A DNA stretch of 64,000 bases from Lutibacter oricola (GCF_900106565.1 NZ_FNNJ01000002.1:372001-436000), one strand, 5' to 3'. Shown: positions 16,691 through 25,775, counted from the stretch's first letter. Notes: generated by a model from the sequence alone, not told the origin. Made by a program: numbers and translations.

Positions 16691-17566
16691 ATGAATATGG
16701 AAGAAAATTCTACAGCAAAAGAGCGTTGGTTGTTTGAAATTACCCCAAAAAACAAACTAATTAGCTTAAATTTAAAAGAAGTATGGCAATATAAAGATTT
16801 GCTTATGCTTTTTGTAAAACGTGATGTAATTACGGTTTATAAGCAAACTATATTAGGTCCACTTTGGTATTTAATTCAGCCACTGTTTACTTCAATAATT
16901 TTTACCATTATTTTTAACAATGTTGCAGGAATAAAAACAGGAGGAATTCCTCCATTTTTATTCAATTTAGCAGGAGTTACAAGTTGGAATTATTTTAGAG
17001 AATGTTTAACTGCAACATCTGATACCTTTAAGAAAAATGCAGGTTTGTTTGGAAAAGTATATTTTCCTCGTATCATTATGCCTATGAGTATTGTAGTTTC
17101 AAACTTGTTAAAATTTGGAATTCAATTGGCTGTTTTTATAGGGTTTTATGTGTTTTTTATTTTCAATGGAAATGAAATAAGCCCTAGTCCTTATGTGTTT
17201 TTATATCCTTTGTTAATTGTAATTATGGCTATGTTCAGTTTAGGACTAGGTATGATTATTTCATCAATGGTTACAAAATATAGAGATTTAACTTTTTTAG
17301 TAAGTTTTGGTGTACAGTTATTGATGTATGTATCAGCAGTAATGTATCCAATGTCTTTAGTTAAAGAAAAATTATCAACGTACTCTTGGATAGTCGATTA
17401 TAACCCAATGGCACATATAATTGAAACCTCGAGATATTTATTGTTAAATGATGGTATTCTAAATATGAACGGGATCATATATTCAGTTGTAATTACGATA
17501 GTAATATTTTTAACAGGATTGATTATCTTTAACAAAACTGAAAAAAGTTTTATTGATACGGTTTAA
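16691..17566 (+). CDS. wzm: ABC-2 polysaccharide export permease (Wzm type)
   Basis: About 291 residues from the ATG at 16691; a TTG two codons earlier is possible. About six membrane segments occupy residues 60-285 after a cytoplasmic N-terminus. TVYKQTILGPLWYLIQPL and YNPMAHIIETSRYLLL are conserved in O-antigen/teichoic-type ABC-2 permeases. It should form a dimeric channel with the ATPase at 18131 to move a lipid-linked polysaccharide across the inner membrane. The pair is separated by 564 bases containing a repeat and a four-helix-bundle gene, whereas wzm and wzt are usually adjacent. Confidence 0.9.
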   Translation: MNMEENSTAKERWLFEITPKNKLISLNLKEVWQYKDLLMLFVKRDVITVYKQTILGPLWYLIQPLFTSIIFTIIFNNVAGIKTGGIPPFLFNLAGVTSWNYFRECLTATSDTFKKNAGLFGKVYFPRIIMPMSIVVSNLLKFGIQLAVFIGFYVFFIFNGNEISPSPYVFLYPLLIVIMAMFSLGLGMIISSMVTKYRDLTFLVSFGVQLLMYVSAVMYPMSLVKEKLSTYSWIVDYNPMAHIIETSRYLLLNDGILNMNGIIYSVVITIVIFLTGLIIFNKTEKSFIDTV

Positions 17567-17581
17567 ACAATTGATAATTGA

Positions 17582-17614
17582 CAATGAATAATTAATAATG
17601 AATAATTAATAATG
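17582..17614. repeat. Short tandem repeat after permease gene
   Basis: Two or more imperfect copies of AATGAATAATTAAT lie directly downstream of the permease stop and just before a dispersed GTCATTGCGAGG repeat. Such AT-rich tandem repeats may mark an insertion boundary of the following four-helix-bundle gene. Confidence 0.6.
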
Positions 17615-17618
17615 AAAA

Positions 17619-17653
17619 CTGTCATTGCGAGGAGTTTGCGACGTAGCAATCTG
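17619..17653. repeat. Dispersed repeat, GTCATTGCGAGG type
   Basis: GTCATTGCGAGGAGTTTGCG followed by ACGTAGCAATCTG is a short copy of the GTCATTGCGA to GCAATCT element that also occurs at about 14896 and 16384. It lies 57 bases before the four-helix-bundle gene. Confidence 0.7.
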
Positions 17654-17709
17654 TAGGTTAATTATTCGTTAGAAGTTAGAAGATAAAAACTGAAAAAGAA
17701 AAATAAGCT

Positions 17710-18063
17710 ATGAATCATAAAGAGTTAGATGTTTGGAAGAAAAGTATGGATTTGGTTGAAATAATTTATGTTTTAACTAAAAGTTTTCCAGATGATGAAA
17801 AATTTGGATTGATATCTCAAATGAGAAGATGTGTAGTTTCCATACCATCAAATATTGCTGAAGGAGCAGGTAGAAAAGGTAATAAAGAATTTATACAGTT
17901 TCTACACATTGCTTTAGGTTCATTAGCAGAATTAGAAACACAGTATTTGATTGCTGATAGATTAAAATATATTAAAATGAATGAAGAGGTAATTACTAAA
18001 TTGAATGATGTTAAAAGGTTATTGTTAGGATTTAGAAATTATTTGATGAAAAGTGAAAAGTGA
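17710..18063 (+). CDS. Four-helix-bundle protein (23S rRNA intervening-sequence type)
   Basis: A 117-residue protein of the S23/TIGR02436 four-helix-bundle family. The characteristic blocks are LDVWKKSMDLVEIIYVLTKSFP, DDEKFGLISQMRRCVVSIPSNIAEGAGR, EFIQFLHIALGSLAELETQ and a final helix LNDVKRLLLGFRNYL. Relatives include proteins encoded in 23S rRNA intervening sequences and the Avd accessory proteins of diversity-generating retroelements. Free-standing copies are frequent in Bacteroidota and have no settled role. No reverse transcriptase is nearby. It sits between wzm and wzt next to dispersed repeats and short direct repeats (AGTTAGAAGA near 17671 and 18072), which suggests insertion into an older wzm-wzt pair. 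Confidence 0.85.
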   Translation: MNHKELDVWKKSMDLVEIIYVLTKSFPDDEKFGLISQMRRCVVSIPSNIAEGAGRKGNKEFIQFLHIALGSLAELETQYLIADRLKYIKMNEEVITKLNDVKRLLLGFRNYLMKSEK

Positions 18064-18130
18064 GAGGTTAAAAGTTAGAAGACGTTTCACGTCTCACTAA
18101 AACACGTCTCACTAATAACAAGAGAATGAA

Positions 18131-19420
18131 ATGAGCGAAGTAATATTAAAAATAGAAAACCTAAGTAAACAATACCGCCTTGGTACAGTTGGTACCGGAA
18201 CTATAAGTCACGATTTAAATAGGTGGTGGCATAAAGTTCGAGGTAAAGAAGATCCGTATTTAAAAATTGGAGAAACCAATGATAGGTCTACTAAAGGTTC
18301 GTCAGATTACGTTTGGGCTTTAAAAGATATCAATCTTGAGGTAAAAAAGGGGGAGGTTTTAGGGATTATTGGAAAAAATGGAGCAGGTAAATCAACGTTA
18401 CTAAAAATATTATCTAAAGTAACAGGACCAACTACTGGAAGTATAAAATCTAAAGGAAGAATTGCTTCTTTATTAGAAGTTGGTACAGGTTTTCACCCCG
18501 AATTGACTGGTAGAGAAAATATCTTTTTAAACGGAGCTATTTTAGGAATGACTAAAAAAGAAATAACTTCTAAAATAGATGAAATTATAGGTTTTGCTGG
18601 TGTTGAACGCTATATTGATACGCCTACTAAACGTTATTCAAGTGGTATGACAGTTCGCCTTGCTTTTGCTGTTGCAGCACATTTAGAACCAGAAATTTTA
18701 GTTGTTGATGAAGTATTGGCAGTTGGAGATGCAGAGTTTCAGAAAAAAGCTATTGGTAAAATGCAAGATATTTCTAAAGGTGAAGGAAGAACGGTGTTAT
18801 TTGTGAGTCATAATATGGCGGCTGTACAAAGTTTATGTAGTAGAGTTGTGGTTTTAGATAACGGAAAACTAGTTTATGAAGGAGAAGTTGCAGAAAGTGT
18901 AGAGTATTATAGTGCGATATGTAGAGAGAGATTGAAAAAGGAATATGTGATTCATAATAATGTTTTAGGTAAAGTGAAATTGAGCAATTTAAAAGTTTTA
19001 AACACTGATAATTCTCTTCTTAAAAATGGTGAATCATTGATGTTAGGAGATACTTTTAAGATTGAATTTAATGTGAAAATATTTGAAGATATCAAAGACC
19101 TTTCTTTTGCACTTGATATTTTTAATGATAAGCAAGAATTAATATCACATTTAATAAATGAAGATAGTGGTTTGTATATTCCAACAGCTATTAATAATTC
19201 AGTATTAAAAATTTCAATTGAATCAAAAGAGTTGTTGTTTATACCTGGTGTTTACAATATTAATTTGTGGGTAGGTCAATCTCAAACAGAAGCACTTTAT
19301 ACTATTAAAAATTGTTTCACTTTTAGTTTAGAACAAGGAGGTTATACTAAGCGTACAAAGCGTTTACCTAAGCATTCTAAAGTTTATTTACATTCAGTAT
19401 GGGAATCAAAGGTTGTTTAA
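18131..19420 (+). CDS. wzt: ABC polysaccharide export ATPase with C-terminal binding domain (Wzt type)
   Basis: A 429-residue protein. The ATPase domain has Walker A GKNGAGKST (81-89), a signature read as YSSGM (169-173) and Walker B ILVVDE (189-194) followed by VLAVGDAEF. A long N-terminal insert before Walker A (LNRWWHKVRGKEDPYLK) is typical of O-antigen exporters. Residues 250-429 form a beta-rich C-terminal domain like the Wzt carbohydrate-binding domain that recognises the modified end of the polymer. With the permease at 16691 it would export the finished glycan. The next gene starts inside its last codons (22-base overlap), so translation is probably coupled. Confidence 0.92.
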   Translation: MSEVILKIENLSKQYRLGTVGTGTISHDLNRWWHKVRGKEDPYLKIGETNDRSTKGSSDYVWALKDINLEVKKGEVLGIIGKNGAGKSTLLKILSKVTGPTTGSIKSKGRIASLLEVGTGFHPELTGRENIFLNGAILGMTKKEITSKIDEIIGFAGVERYIDTPTKRYSSGMTVRLAFAVAAHLEPEILVVDEVLAVGDAEFQKKAIGKMQDISKGEGRTVLFVSHNMAAVQSLCSRVVVLDNGKLVYEGEVAESVEYYSAICRERLKKEYVIHNNVLGKVKLSNLKVLNTDNSLLKNGESLMLGDTFKIEFNVKIFEDIKDLSFALDIFNDKQELISHLINEDSGLYIPTAINNSVLKISIESKELLFIPGVYNINLWVGQSQTEALYTIKNCFTFSLEQGGYTKRTKRLPKHSKVYLHSVWESKVV

Positions 19421-20268
19421 TAAAAACATTAGATATATTTATTTCATATTTATATAAAGTATTTAAGACTATTTTTAGAAAGAATATTAGAGAAGATATC
19501 TTAAATTTAAGTACAATTCGTATAATTAATACTTCTCAAACTCTTGATGTTATTGAAAATAGTATAGTTAATAAGCAAAAAGGGGTGTATATGAGATTTG
19601 GTGATGGAGATGTGCTTTTGATGAATCTGAAAAGTGATGCTCGTCAAGCCTCAAATATATTTTTAGCAGAAGAAATGAAAGAGGCTTTTGAATGTAAGGG
19701 GGGAAATGTACATAAATGTTTAGCAATACACTCTGAAAAATATGGATATGAGGAAGGAATGTGCATCGGAAACCATTTGGTAACAGATAAAGATGCTCAA
19801 GATTTATTAATGAGTACATTTCAGTTTTTTATAGGAGAAAATATTTTTAGTCCAATCGCTTTACACTTTAAAGCATCACATGATATAATTAGAGCTAAAA
19901 GTTTTCTGAAAGTATTAAAAAATAATACTAGGATATTTATTGGGAATGAACTTTTTAAAGAGGAAGTTTCAAATAGATTATTTGGAGAAATTAAGCATAT
20001 TAAAACTCCAGAAAAGAATGCTTATAATGAAATTGAAAGAATATATTCTGAAGCAAAAAACGAATTATTGAAAATAGATTCTTTTTGTGTTGTTGTTGTT
20101 GCAATGGGGTGTTCTGGAAGACCTTTAATGAAAAGATTGTACAATGAAAATTATAATGTTTATTTATTTGATTTTGGAAGTTTATTAGATGGATTTAATA
20201 ATAGTATGACTAGGACTTGGTTAAAAATTAACAAAATAAACTATAAATATTTATTAAAAGATTTATAA
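19399..20268 (+). CDS. GT-D fold glycosyltransferase-like protein (DUF1792)
   Basis: A 289-residue protein. The RFGDGD motif (66-71) in GVYMRFGDGDVLLMN and the later VVVVAMGCSGRPLMKRLY and YLFDFGSLLDGF segments match the DUF1792/GT-D family, whose founding member is a streptococcal glucosyltransferase with RFGDGE. It probably transfers a sugar during assembly of the surface glycan; donor and acceptor unknown. It overlaps the end of the wzt-like gene by 22 bases and lies 15 bases before the next transferase. Confidence 0.7.
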   Translation: MGIKGCLIKTLDIFISYLYKVFKTIFRKNIREDILNLSTIRIINTSQTLDVIENSIVNKQKGVYMRFGDGDVLLMNLKSDARQASNIFLAEEMKEAFECKGGNVHKCLAIHSEKYGYEEGMCIGNHLVTDKDAQDLLMSTFQFFIGENIFSPIALHFKASHDIIRAKSFLKVLKNNTRIFIGNELFKEEVSNRLFGEIKHIKTPEKNAYNEIERIYSEAKNELLKIDSFCVVVVAMGCSGRPLMKRLYNENYNVYLFDFGSLLDGFNNSMTRTWLKINKINYKYLLKDL

Positions 20269-20283
20269 ATTAGGAAAGTAGAG

Positions 20284-21123
20284 ATGTGTTTCAAACATAT
20301 AATAATTACACGATTTAATTTAACAGGAGCTTGGTTAAATGATAAAAATGGAAAGAAAGTTTTAGGTTTAGATTGGTTGGAAGATAGATACGAATTGTTT
20401 TTAGATTATTGTTTTCCATCAATAAAAAATCAATCTTGTCAAAATTTTGAATGGTGGGTTTATTTTGATGAAAATACACCAAAAAAATATAAAAGGATAA
20501 ATTGTGAACTTTCGAATCAATATGAAAATTTTAAACCCAAATATGAAGCCTCATATGAAAGCTTTCAAATGAATATGCCTATTGAGATTACAGAATTATT
20601 AAGAACTTTAGACGAAGATATATTAGTGACTACTAGGATTGATAATGATGATATGTTTACAGATAATACAATAGAATTAATTCAAAGAAATGTGAATTTA
20701 ACAAATTGTGGTAGTATAATAGAGTTCCCTTTTGGCTATATTCTTGAAAAGGGTAAAATATGTAGTTTTAGAAAAATTAATAGCGAATTGAATGCATTTA
20801 TTAGTTATATAGAAAAAATAAAACCAAATAAAAATGTAGATACTATATATTATATGGAACATAAAAGGTGGAGAGATAAAAATAGAATAAAAATTGCCCA
20901 AAAGGAGCAATGGATTCAAATTGTACATAACTCAAATGTTTTAAATAGAGCAACCGGACAGTTTGTATCATTTAAAGAAGTTAATAAATTTACTTCTGTT
21001 TTATTTGATAATTTAAAATTTGAGAATGATGTAATTCTTTTTTTTAAGAAAATTAAATATGGTTTGGGGGTGAAAAAGTATAGAGTACTTAAGAAAATTA
21101 GAATGTTGAGAGCTGCTAAATGA
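20284..21123 (+). CDS. Putative rhamnosyltransferase-like glycosyltransferase
   Basis: A 279-residue cytosolic protein. The start (KHIIITRFNLTGAW), the WLEDRYELFLDYCFPSIKNQ segment, FEWWVYFDENTP and the acidic metal-binding motif TRIDNDD (117-123) match the putative rhamnosyltransferase family (Rhamno_transf), a GT-A type group related to GT2. The sugar cannot be assigned with certainty, because no dTDP-rhamnose genes are in the window. The gene lies between the GT-D protein and a GT2 transferase in the same direction. Confidence 0.7.
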   Translation: MCFKHIIITRFNLTGAWLNDKNGKKVLGLDWLEDRYELFLDYCFPSIKNQSCQNFEWWVYFDENTPKKYKRINCELSNQYENFKPKYEASYESFQMNMPIEITELLRTLDEDILVTTRIDNDDMFTDNTIELIQRNVNLTNCGSIIEFPFGYILEKGKICSFRKINSELNAFISYIEKIKPNKNVDTIYYMEHKRWRDKNRIKIAQKEQWIQIVHNSNVLNRATGQFVSFKEVNKFTSVLFDNLKFENDVILFFKKIKYGLGVKKYRVLKKIRMLRAAK

Positions 21124-21142
21124 GATATTAAAATATTTTTAT

Positions 21143-22063
21143 ATGAATATTAATAGTAATGTTTTTATCGTAATAGCGACATATAATAGCATTCAGTGGA
21201 TAGAGCAATGTTTAAATTCTATTCCAAAAGATTGTAATACAGTTATAATTGATAATAATTCATCCGATAATACAGTTTCATTTATTAAAGAAAAATTTCC
21301 AAAAAGCTACTTGATTGAAGAGAAGGAAAACTTAGGTTTTGGAAAAGCAAATAATATTGGAATTAGCTATGCTTTAAATCGAGGAGCAGAATATATATTC
21401 TTATTAAATCAAGATGCTTATTTAGAACAAGATACCATTTCAAAATTAATTCAAGCATCTAAAGAAAATCCAAATTATGGCATTTTAAGTCCAATTCATT
21501 TAAACGGTAACGGGTCTAAATTAGATTCAAATTTTGCTGTTTATATTCAGCAAAATCGAGAGCTTCAATTTGATTCATTAAAAGGTAATATTGAGAATAA
21601 GCCTTATAATGTATCTTTTGTAAATGCTGCTAGTTGGTTTATACCAAAAAACACATTCGAAAAAATTGGTGGATTTGATCCTATTTTTTATCACTATGGA
21701 GAAGATAATAACTTTTGTCAAAGAGTCATCTATCATAAGTTAAAGGTTGGTGTAGTGCCAGATGTATATATAAAGCACGACAGAGAAGACAGAGTAGCTA
21801 AAAAAGAACAATCATTTAAAGAAAAATTAGTTTTAAAAGAACGTTTTTATAAAAGTAAATGGGCGAACATAAATGTAAACTTAAAACCAAATAAAATAAA
21901 AAAGAAAAAACTAAAACAAATTATTAAAGATTTAATGTTGTTAAGAATTAAAAGTGCTTATAGTCAATTTAAAGAATACAGGATGACTCTTAGAATTTTG
22001 CCTGCAATTTATAAAAGTAGAAATTTAAATAAAATGAAAGGAAAGCATTATTTAAAATACTGA
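21143..22063 (+). CDS. GT2 family glycosyltransferase
   Basis: A 306-residue transferase of the rhamnosyl/N-acetylglucosaminyl GT2 type. The nucleotide-binding start is VFIVIATYNSIQWIEQCLNSI, followed by DNNSSDNT and the metal site LLNQDAYLE. GGFDPIFYHYGEDNNFCQRV is the acceptor-side ED motif. The C-terminal 80 residues are very lysine-rich and probably helical, perhaps contacting the membrane. It ends the first block of the locus: a 400-base gap with an apparent insertion-sequence remnant follows. Confidence 0.85.
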   Translation: MNINSNVFIVIATYNSIQWIEQCLNSIPKDCNTVIIDNNSSDNTVSFIKEKFPKSYLIEEKENLGFGKANNIGISYALNRGAEYIFLLNQDAYLEQDTISKLIQASKENPNYGILSPIHLNGNGSKLDSNFAVYIQQNRELQFDSLKGNIENKPYNVSFVNAASWFIPKNTFEKIGGFDPIFYHYGEDNNFCQRVIYHKLKVGVVPDVYIKHDREDRVAKKEQSFKEKLVLKERFYKSKWANINVNLKPNKIKKKKLKQIIKDLMLLRIKSAYSQFKEYRMTLRILPAIYKSRNLNKMKGKHYLKY

Positions 22064-22096
22064 AGACTAAATTTATAAAAGTGTATACTTTTTTTT

Positions 22097-22114
22097 AAGG
22101 GTGTACCCCTTTTT
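22097..22114 (+). terminator. Possible weak terminator
   Basis: A short inverted repeat AAGGG / CCCTT with a five-base loop, followed by T residues, lies 34 bases after the GT2 stop. The stem is short. It could instead be part of the end of the insertion-sequence remnant that follows. Confidence 0.35.
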
Positions 22115-22124
22115 AAATAGTAAA

Positions 22125-22262
22125 TATTTAAAGGTAGTATCACACAAAGTTTGTAAATATTACAATATCGGGGGTTGAAATTCTTGTTTTTTTTCTGATT
22201 AATTTTATATTTTAGGAAAAAGAAGATCTATTAAATGACGAATTCTTAAAACAAACAATTCA
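22125..22262 (+). mobile_element. Possible remnant of an IS256-type insertion sequence
   Basis: The gap 22064-22473 has no complete gene. Bases from 22216 translate as EKEDLLNDEFLKQ, which resembles the N-terminus of IS256-family transposases of Bacteroidota as I remember them. The frame then ends within a few codons. The preceding stretch with CACACAAAGTTTGTAAA looks like the leader of such elements. If right, only the left end survives. The remaining gap sequence to 22473 shows nothing else recognisable. Assigned from memory, so tentative. Confidence 0.4.
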
Positions 22263-22473
22263 TATCTAACCCTGTTAACTGCAACTTAATAAACTTTCAT
22301 AACCATTGTGACTTACTAAAAAAAATAAAAGAGTTTTTATAAATTACATAGTTTAATTAAAGGTTTTTTTAGTATATAAAAGTAAACAATTTTTTTGTGC
22401 TTTTAGAATAGATTTTTATTTTTAATTTCACTTAGAAACCTTTATTTTTACAGTAAACCTCAATATGATTTTT

Positions 22474-23421
22474 ATGGAACAACCTTTAGTATCCATTATA
22501 ATACCTTCCTATAATAGAGTACATTTAATTTCAGAAACCTTAGATTCTGTAATCTCACAAATCTATACCAATTGGGAGTGTATAGTTGTTGACGATGGTT
22601 CTACCGATAACACAGAAGCTTTGTTAAAAGAATATACTGCTAAAGATAATCGAATTCAGTTCTATATTCGTCCAAGTGATAGACCTAAAGGAGCCAATGC
22701 TTGTAGAAATTATGGGTTTGAATTAAGTAAAGGGAAATATGTGAATTGGTTAGATAGTGATGATATTTTTGACAATCATCATTTGAATTTTCATATATTA
22801 GAACATTTGGAAAAAAGTAATGTTGATATGAGTATTTCTAAATCTGGATTATTTAATAAAAAAATAGGAGATCTCAATGGATATTGGGCTAATATTAATC
22901 CAGAAGTAAATGATATTGATGAAATGATTTCAGGAAAAATTAGTTGGAGCACGTTAAGTGTTATGTGGAAAAGAAAAAGCTTACCGAATAGACCCTTTGT
23001 AGAATGTTTGCAATGTGCACAAGAATGGACATTTAACCTATCTATGTTAATAAATAAATTGAATTATGAGATTATTGATAATAAAACTGTTTATGTTAGA
23101 AGACATGAACAAAGAGTAGGGAAATCACAGAATCCTGAAAAGTTTTTTTCTGAAGTTAAATCTAGAGTTATCATTTTTGATAAACTAATTTCAGAAGGAA
23201 TACTGACTAATGAAAATGAATATTTTTTAATAAAAAAAATATTCCAGGGAGTAAAGAAGACTGTTAGGAGTAAAGAAAAGAAGATTGTATTAAAAGAAAT
23301 GAGAATTTTATTTAGTCTTTTTATGATCTCCAATTTTAAATTTGAAATATTAAGAATTTTATTTGTAGGTATTCCAATTTATTTATTCATTGGTAGAGGG
23401 GAATCCATATTTAAAATTTAG
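22474..23421 (+). CDS. GT2 family glycosyltransferase
   Basis: About 315 residues from the ATG at 22474; an ATG three codons upstream (22465) is the alternative. The classic GT2 GT-A domain shows VSIIIPSYNRVHLISETLDSVISQ, VVDDGSTDNT and the metal-binding WLDSDDIFD. The region around residues 160-195 (KISWSTLSVMWKRKSL and CAQEWTF) is the acceptor part. It is the first gene of the second block of the locus, 27 bases before wecB. Donor sugar unknown. Confidence 0.85.
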   Translation: MEQPLVSIIIPSYNRVHLISETLDSVISQIYTNWECIVVDDGSTDNTEALLKEYTAKDNRIQFYIRPSDRPKGANACRNYGFELSKGKYVNWLDSDDIFDNHHLNFHILEHLEKSNVDMSISKSGLFNKKIGDLNGYWANINPEVNDIDEMISGKISWSTLSVMWKRKSLPNRPFVECLQCAQEWTFNLSMLINKLNYEIIDNKTVYVRRHEQRVGKSQNPEKFFSEVKSRVIIFDKLISEGILTNENEYFLIKKIFQGVKKTVRSKEKKIVLKEMRILFSLFMISNFKFEILRILFVGIPIYLFIGRGESIFKI

Positions 23422-23448
23422 ATTTATTAATTTTTTATTTAAACATCA

Positions 23449-24540
23449 ATGAAATTAACAATTGTAGCAGGTGCAAGACCAAACTTTATTAAAATAGCAC
23501 CAATAATTAAGGCAATAAAACTATCTAATAGGTTAGATTATAGATTAATACATACTGGGCAACATTATGATGATAAAATGAGTAAAATCTTTTTTGAACA
23601 ATTGGAAATCCCTACTCCAGATTGTAATTTGAAAGTGGGTAGTGGAAGTCAGGCAGAACAGACTGCAAAAATAATGATTAGCTTTGAAAATGAATTGTTG
23701 AATTATAAAACGGATATAGTAATTGTTGTCGGAGATGTTAATTCAACTATGGCCTGTGCTATTGTCGCGAAAAAAATGAATATTAAAGTGGCTCATGTTG
23801 AAGGCGGAATAAGGTCTAATGATAGTACAATGCCAGAAGAAATTAATAGAATTGTTACAGATAGTATTACAGATTATTTTTTTACAACCAGTAAAACTGC
23901 TAATAGAAATCTAATAGTTTCAGGAGTAAAAAAATCTTCAATATTCTTTGTTGGCAATACTATGATAGACACATTGTTAGAATTTAAAGATAAATTTATA
24001 AAACCTATTTTTTGGGATGATTTAAAATTAAAAAAACAAAGTTATATCTTATTAACACTCCATAGACCAGCAAATGTAGATGAAGAATATAAATTAAAGA
24101 ATTTTATTAGTGAAATAATAAAGAATTCTAGAAATTGTAAAATCATTTTTCCTGTACATCCTAGAACAAAAAAAATAATAGAGAGTTTAGATGTAAATGA
24201 TAGTAATTTAGTTCAATTAGAACCATTGAGCTATTTAGAATTTAATTATTTGACAAAAAATGCAAAAATAGTAATTACAGATTCAGGAGGAATAACTGAA
24301 GAAACAACAGTAATGGGAATTCCTTGTATTACTTTAAGAGATAACACAGAGCGACCAGAAACTGTAACTTTAGGAACAAATGAATTGATAGGAACTAATC
24401 CAAAATCAATTAAACAAGCATTAGATAAACTGTTTAATAATAAATGGAAAAAAGGTAGTATACCTGAGCTATGGGATGGATTAACTTCAAAAAGAATTAT
24501 TGATGTTTTATTAAAATTGGAAAAAGATATATGCCTATAA
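23449..24540 (+). CDS. wecB: UDP-N-acetylglucosamine 2-epimerase, non-hydrolysing
   Basis: A 363-residue enzyme converting UDP-GlcNAc to UDP-ManNAc in the cytoplasm, supplying the glycan locus. Features: start GARPNFIKIAPI, HTGQHYDDKMS, VVGDVNSTMACAIVAKKM, AHVEGGIRSND.TMPEEINR, LTLHRPANVD, and the C-terminal UDP-binding ITDSGGITEETTVMGIPCITLRDNTERPET. No UDP-ManNAc dehydrogenase (wecC) is visible, so ManNAc may be used as such or the dehydrogenase lies elsewhere. The next gene starts 10 bases before its stop. Confidence 0.93.
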   Translation: MKLTIVAGARPNFIKIAPIIKAIKLSNRLDYRLIHTGQHYDDKMSKIFFEQLEIPTPDCNLKVGSGSQAEQTAKIMISFENELLNYKTDIVIVVGDVNSTMACAIVAKKMNIKVAHVEGGIRSNDSTMPEEINRIVTDSITDYFFTTSKTANRNLIVSGVKKSSIFFVGNTMIDTLLEFKDKFIKPIFWDDLKLKKQSYILLTLHRPANVDEEYKLKNFISEIIKNSRNCKIIFPVHPRTKKIIESLDVNDSNLVQLEPLSYLEFNYLTKNAKIVITDSGGITEETTVMGIPCITLRDNTERPETVTLGTNELIGTNPKSIKQALDKLFNNKWKKGSIPELWDGLTSKRIIDVLLKLEKDICL

Positions 24541-25775
24541 AAAATATACTTATCGTTATAGAATCTCTTGATCCAAATCATAGTAGTGGAATTAAAGGAC
24601 GTCTTGCTTTAATAAAAAACTTATCTGAAATAGGTTATAAATTAAAAATTTACCATTATTCTCAAAAAGAAATTTTATTACCTAATATTGAGTGTATAGC
24701 TATAAAAGAGCAAAAGATAAGTGTATATTACCTGTTAAGTAGATTACAAAGAGTTTTTACACGAGTAACAAAAATAAATATAAATCCTTTTATAGAAAGC
24801 ATATTTGGTTTTTCATTTACTTTTTTTAATGATGTTAAAAGCCTTAAAAAGACTTTAAAAAAAGAACGAGACTTTAATCCAGATTGGGTTTTAACTTTAA
24901 GTTATGCTTCTAGCTTTAGACCTCATAAAGCATTATTAGGAATTCCTAATTGGCATTCAAAATGGTTAGCCTATGTACACGACCCATATCCAATGCATAG
25001 TTATCCACGACCATACGATTGGGTAGAACCAGGACATAAATTTAAGAGGAATTTATTTTTGAAAATAGTAGATAGAGCAAAGTATATAATTTATCCAAGT
25101 CAATTATTAGCTGAATGGATGAGAAGTTATTATCCTAATCAAAATAGAAAAGAAGTTATTATTCCTCACCAAATTTCTTCAGTTCAATCTAATAACTCAA
25201 TAAAATTGCCTACGTTTTTTGATGAAAAAAAGTTTAATATTCTACATGCAGGTAGTATGATGTCTGCTCGTAAACCATATGGGTTAATTGAAGGTTTTGA
25301 AAAATTTATAAAAAAAAATCCTGTAGCAAAAGAAGATGCTAGATTGTTATTTATAGGAAAAATATCTTGTTTTGATGATTATATAAAGAATAAACAAAAA
25401 GAGTTAAAACAATTAATTACCAATGATTATTTACCTTTTAGTCAAGTTAAAAAAATGCAAGAAAAAACATCTGTTAATATTGTTTTAGAAGCAAAAGGTG
25501 CGTTTAGTCCCTTTTTACCTGGTAAAATTCCTCATATAATAGAAGCTAATAAACCTATATTGTTACTAGGTCCATTATACAGTGAGTCCAAAAGAATTTT
25601 AGGAGAAAGTTTTAATAATTGGGCAGAAATAGATGATGTTAAAAGTGTTGAAAGAATTATAACAGAAATGTATTTTAATTGGAAAAATAAAATTGAAAAT
25701 AATAATTATTCTAAAGTTAAATATTATTTGTCAAAAGATTATTTAAAGGAGCAATTTAACAATTTAAAAGAATGA
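24531..25775 (+). CDS. Glycosyltransferase, GT-B fold (GT4-like)
   Basis: A 414-residue protein with a GT-B layout. The N-terminal Rossmann half starts with NILIVIESLDPNHSSGIKGRLALIKNL; the C-terminal half has FNILHAGSMMSARKPYGLIEGFEKFI and LEAKGAFSPFLPGKIPHIIEANKPILLLG. The usual GT4 EX7E motif is not clean, so this is a divergent member. Start and stop overlap the neighbours by 10 and 4 bases, indicating tight translational coupling with wecB and the next transferase. Confidence 0.75.
   Translation: MPIKNILIVIESLDPNHSSGIKGRLALIKNLSEIGYKLKIYHYSQKEILLPNIECIAIKEQKISVYYLLSRLQRVFTRVTKININPFIESIFGFSFTFFNDVKSLKKTLKKERDFNPDWVLTLSYASSFRPHKALLGIPNWHSKWLAYVHDPYPMHSYPRPYDWVEPGHKFKRNLFLKIVDRAKYIIYPSQLLAEWMRSYYPNQNRKEVIIPHQISSVQSNNSIKLPTFFDEKKFNILHAGSMMSARKPYGLIEGFEKFIKKNPVAKEDARLLFIGKISCFDDYIKNKQKELKQLITNDYLPFSQVKKMQEKTSVNIVLEAKGAFSPFLPGKIPHIIEANKPILLLGPLYSESKRILGESFNNWAEIDDVKSVERIITEMYFNWKNKIENNNYSKVKYYLSKDYLKEQFNNLKE

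Noticed and set aside
17710-18063. Avd protein of a diversity-generating retroelement
   Set aside because: The four-helix-bundle family includes Avd, but no reverse transcriptase, template repeat or variable repeat was seen nearby.
23449-24540. Second neuC (hydrolysing epimerase)
   Set aside because: Motifs such as HTGQHYDDKMS and the absence of adjacent neu genes fit the non-hydrolysing WecB type.
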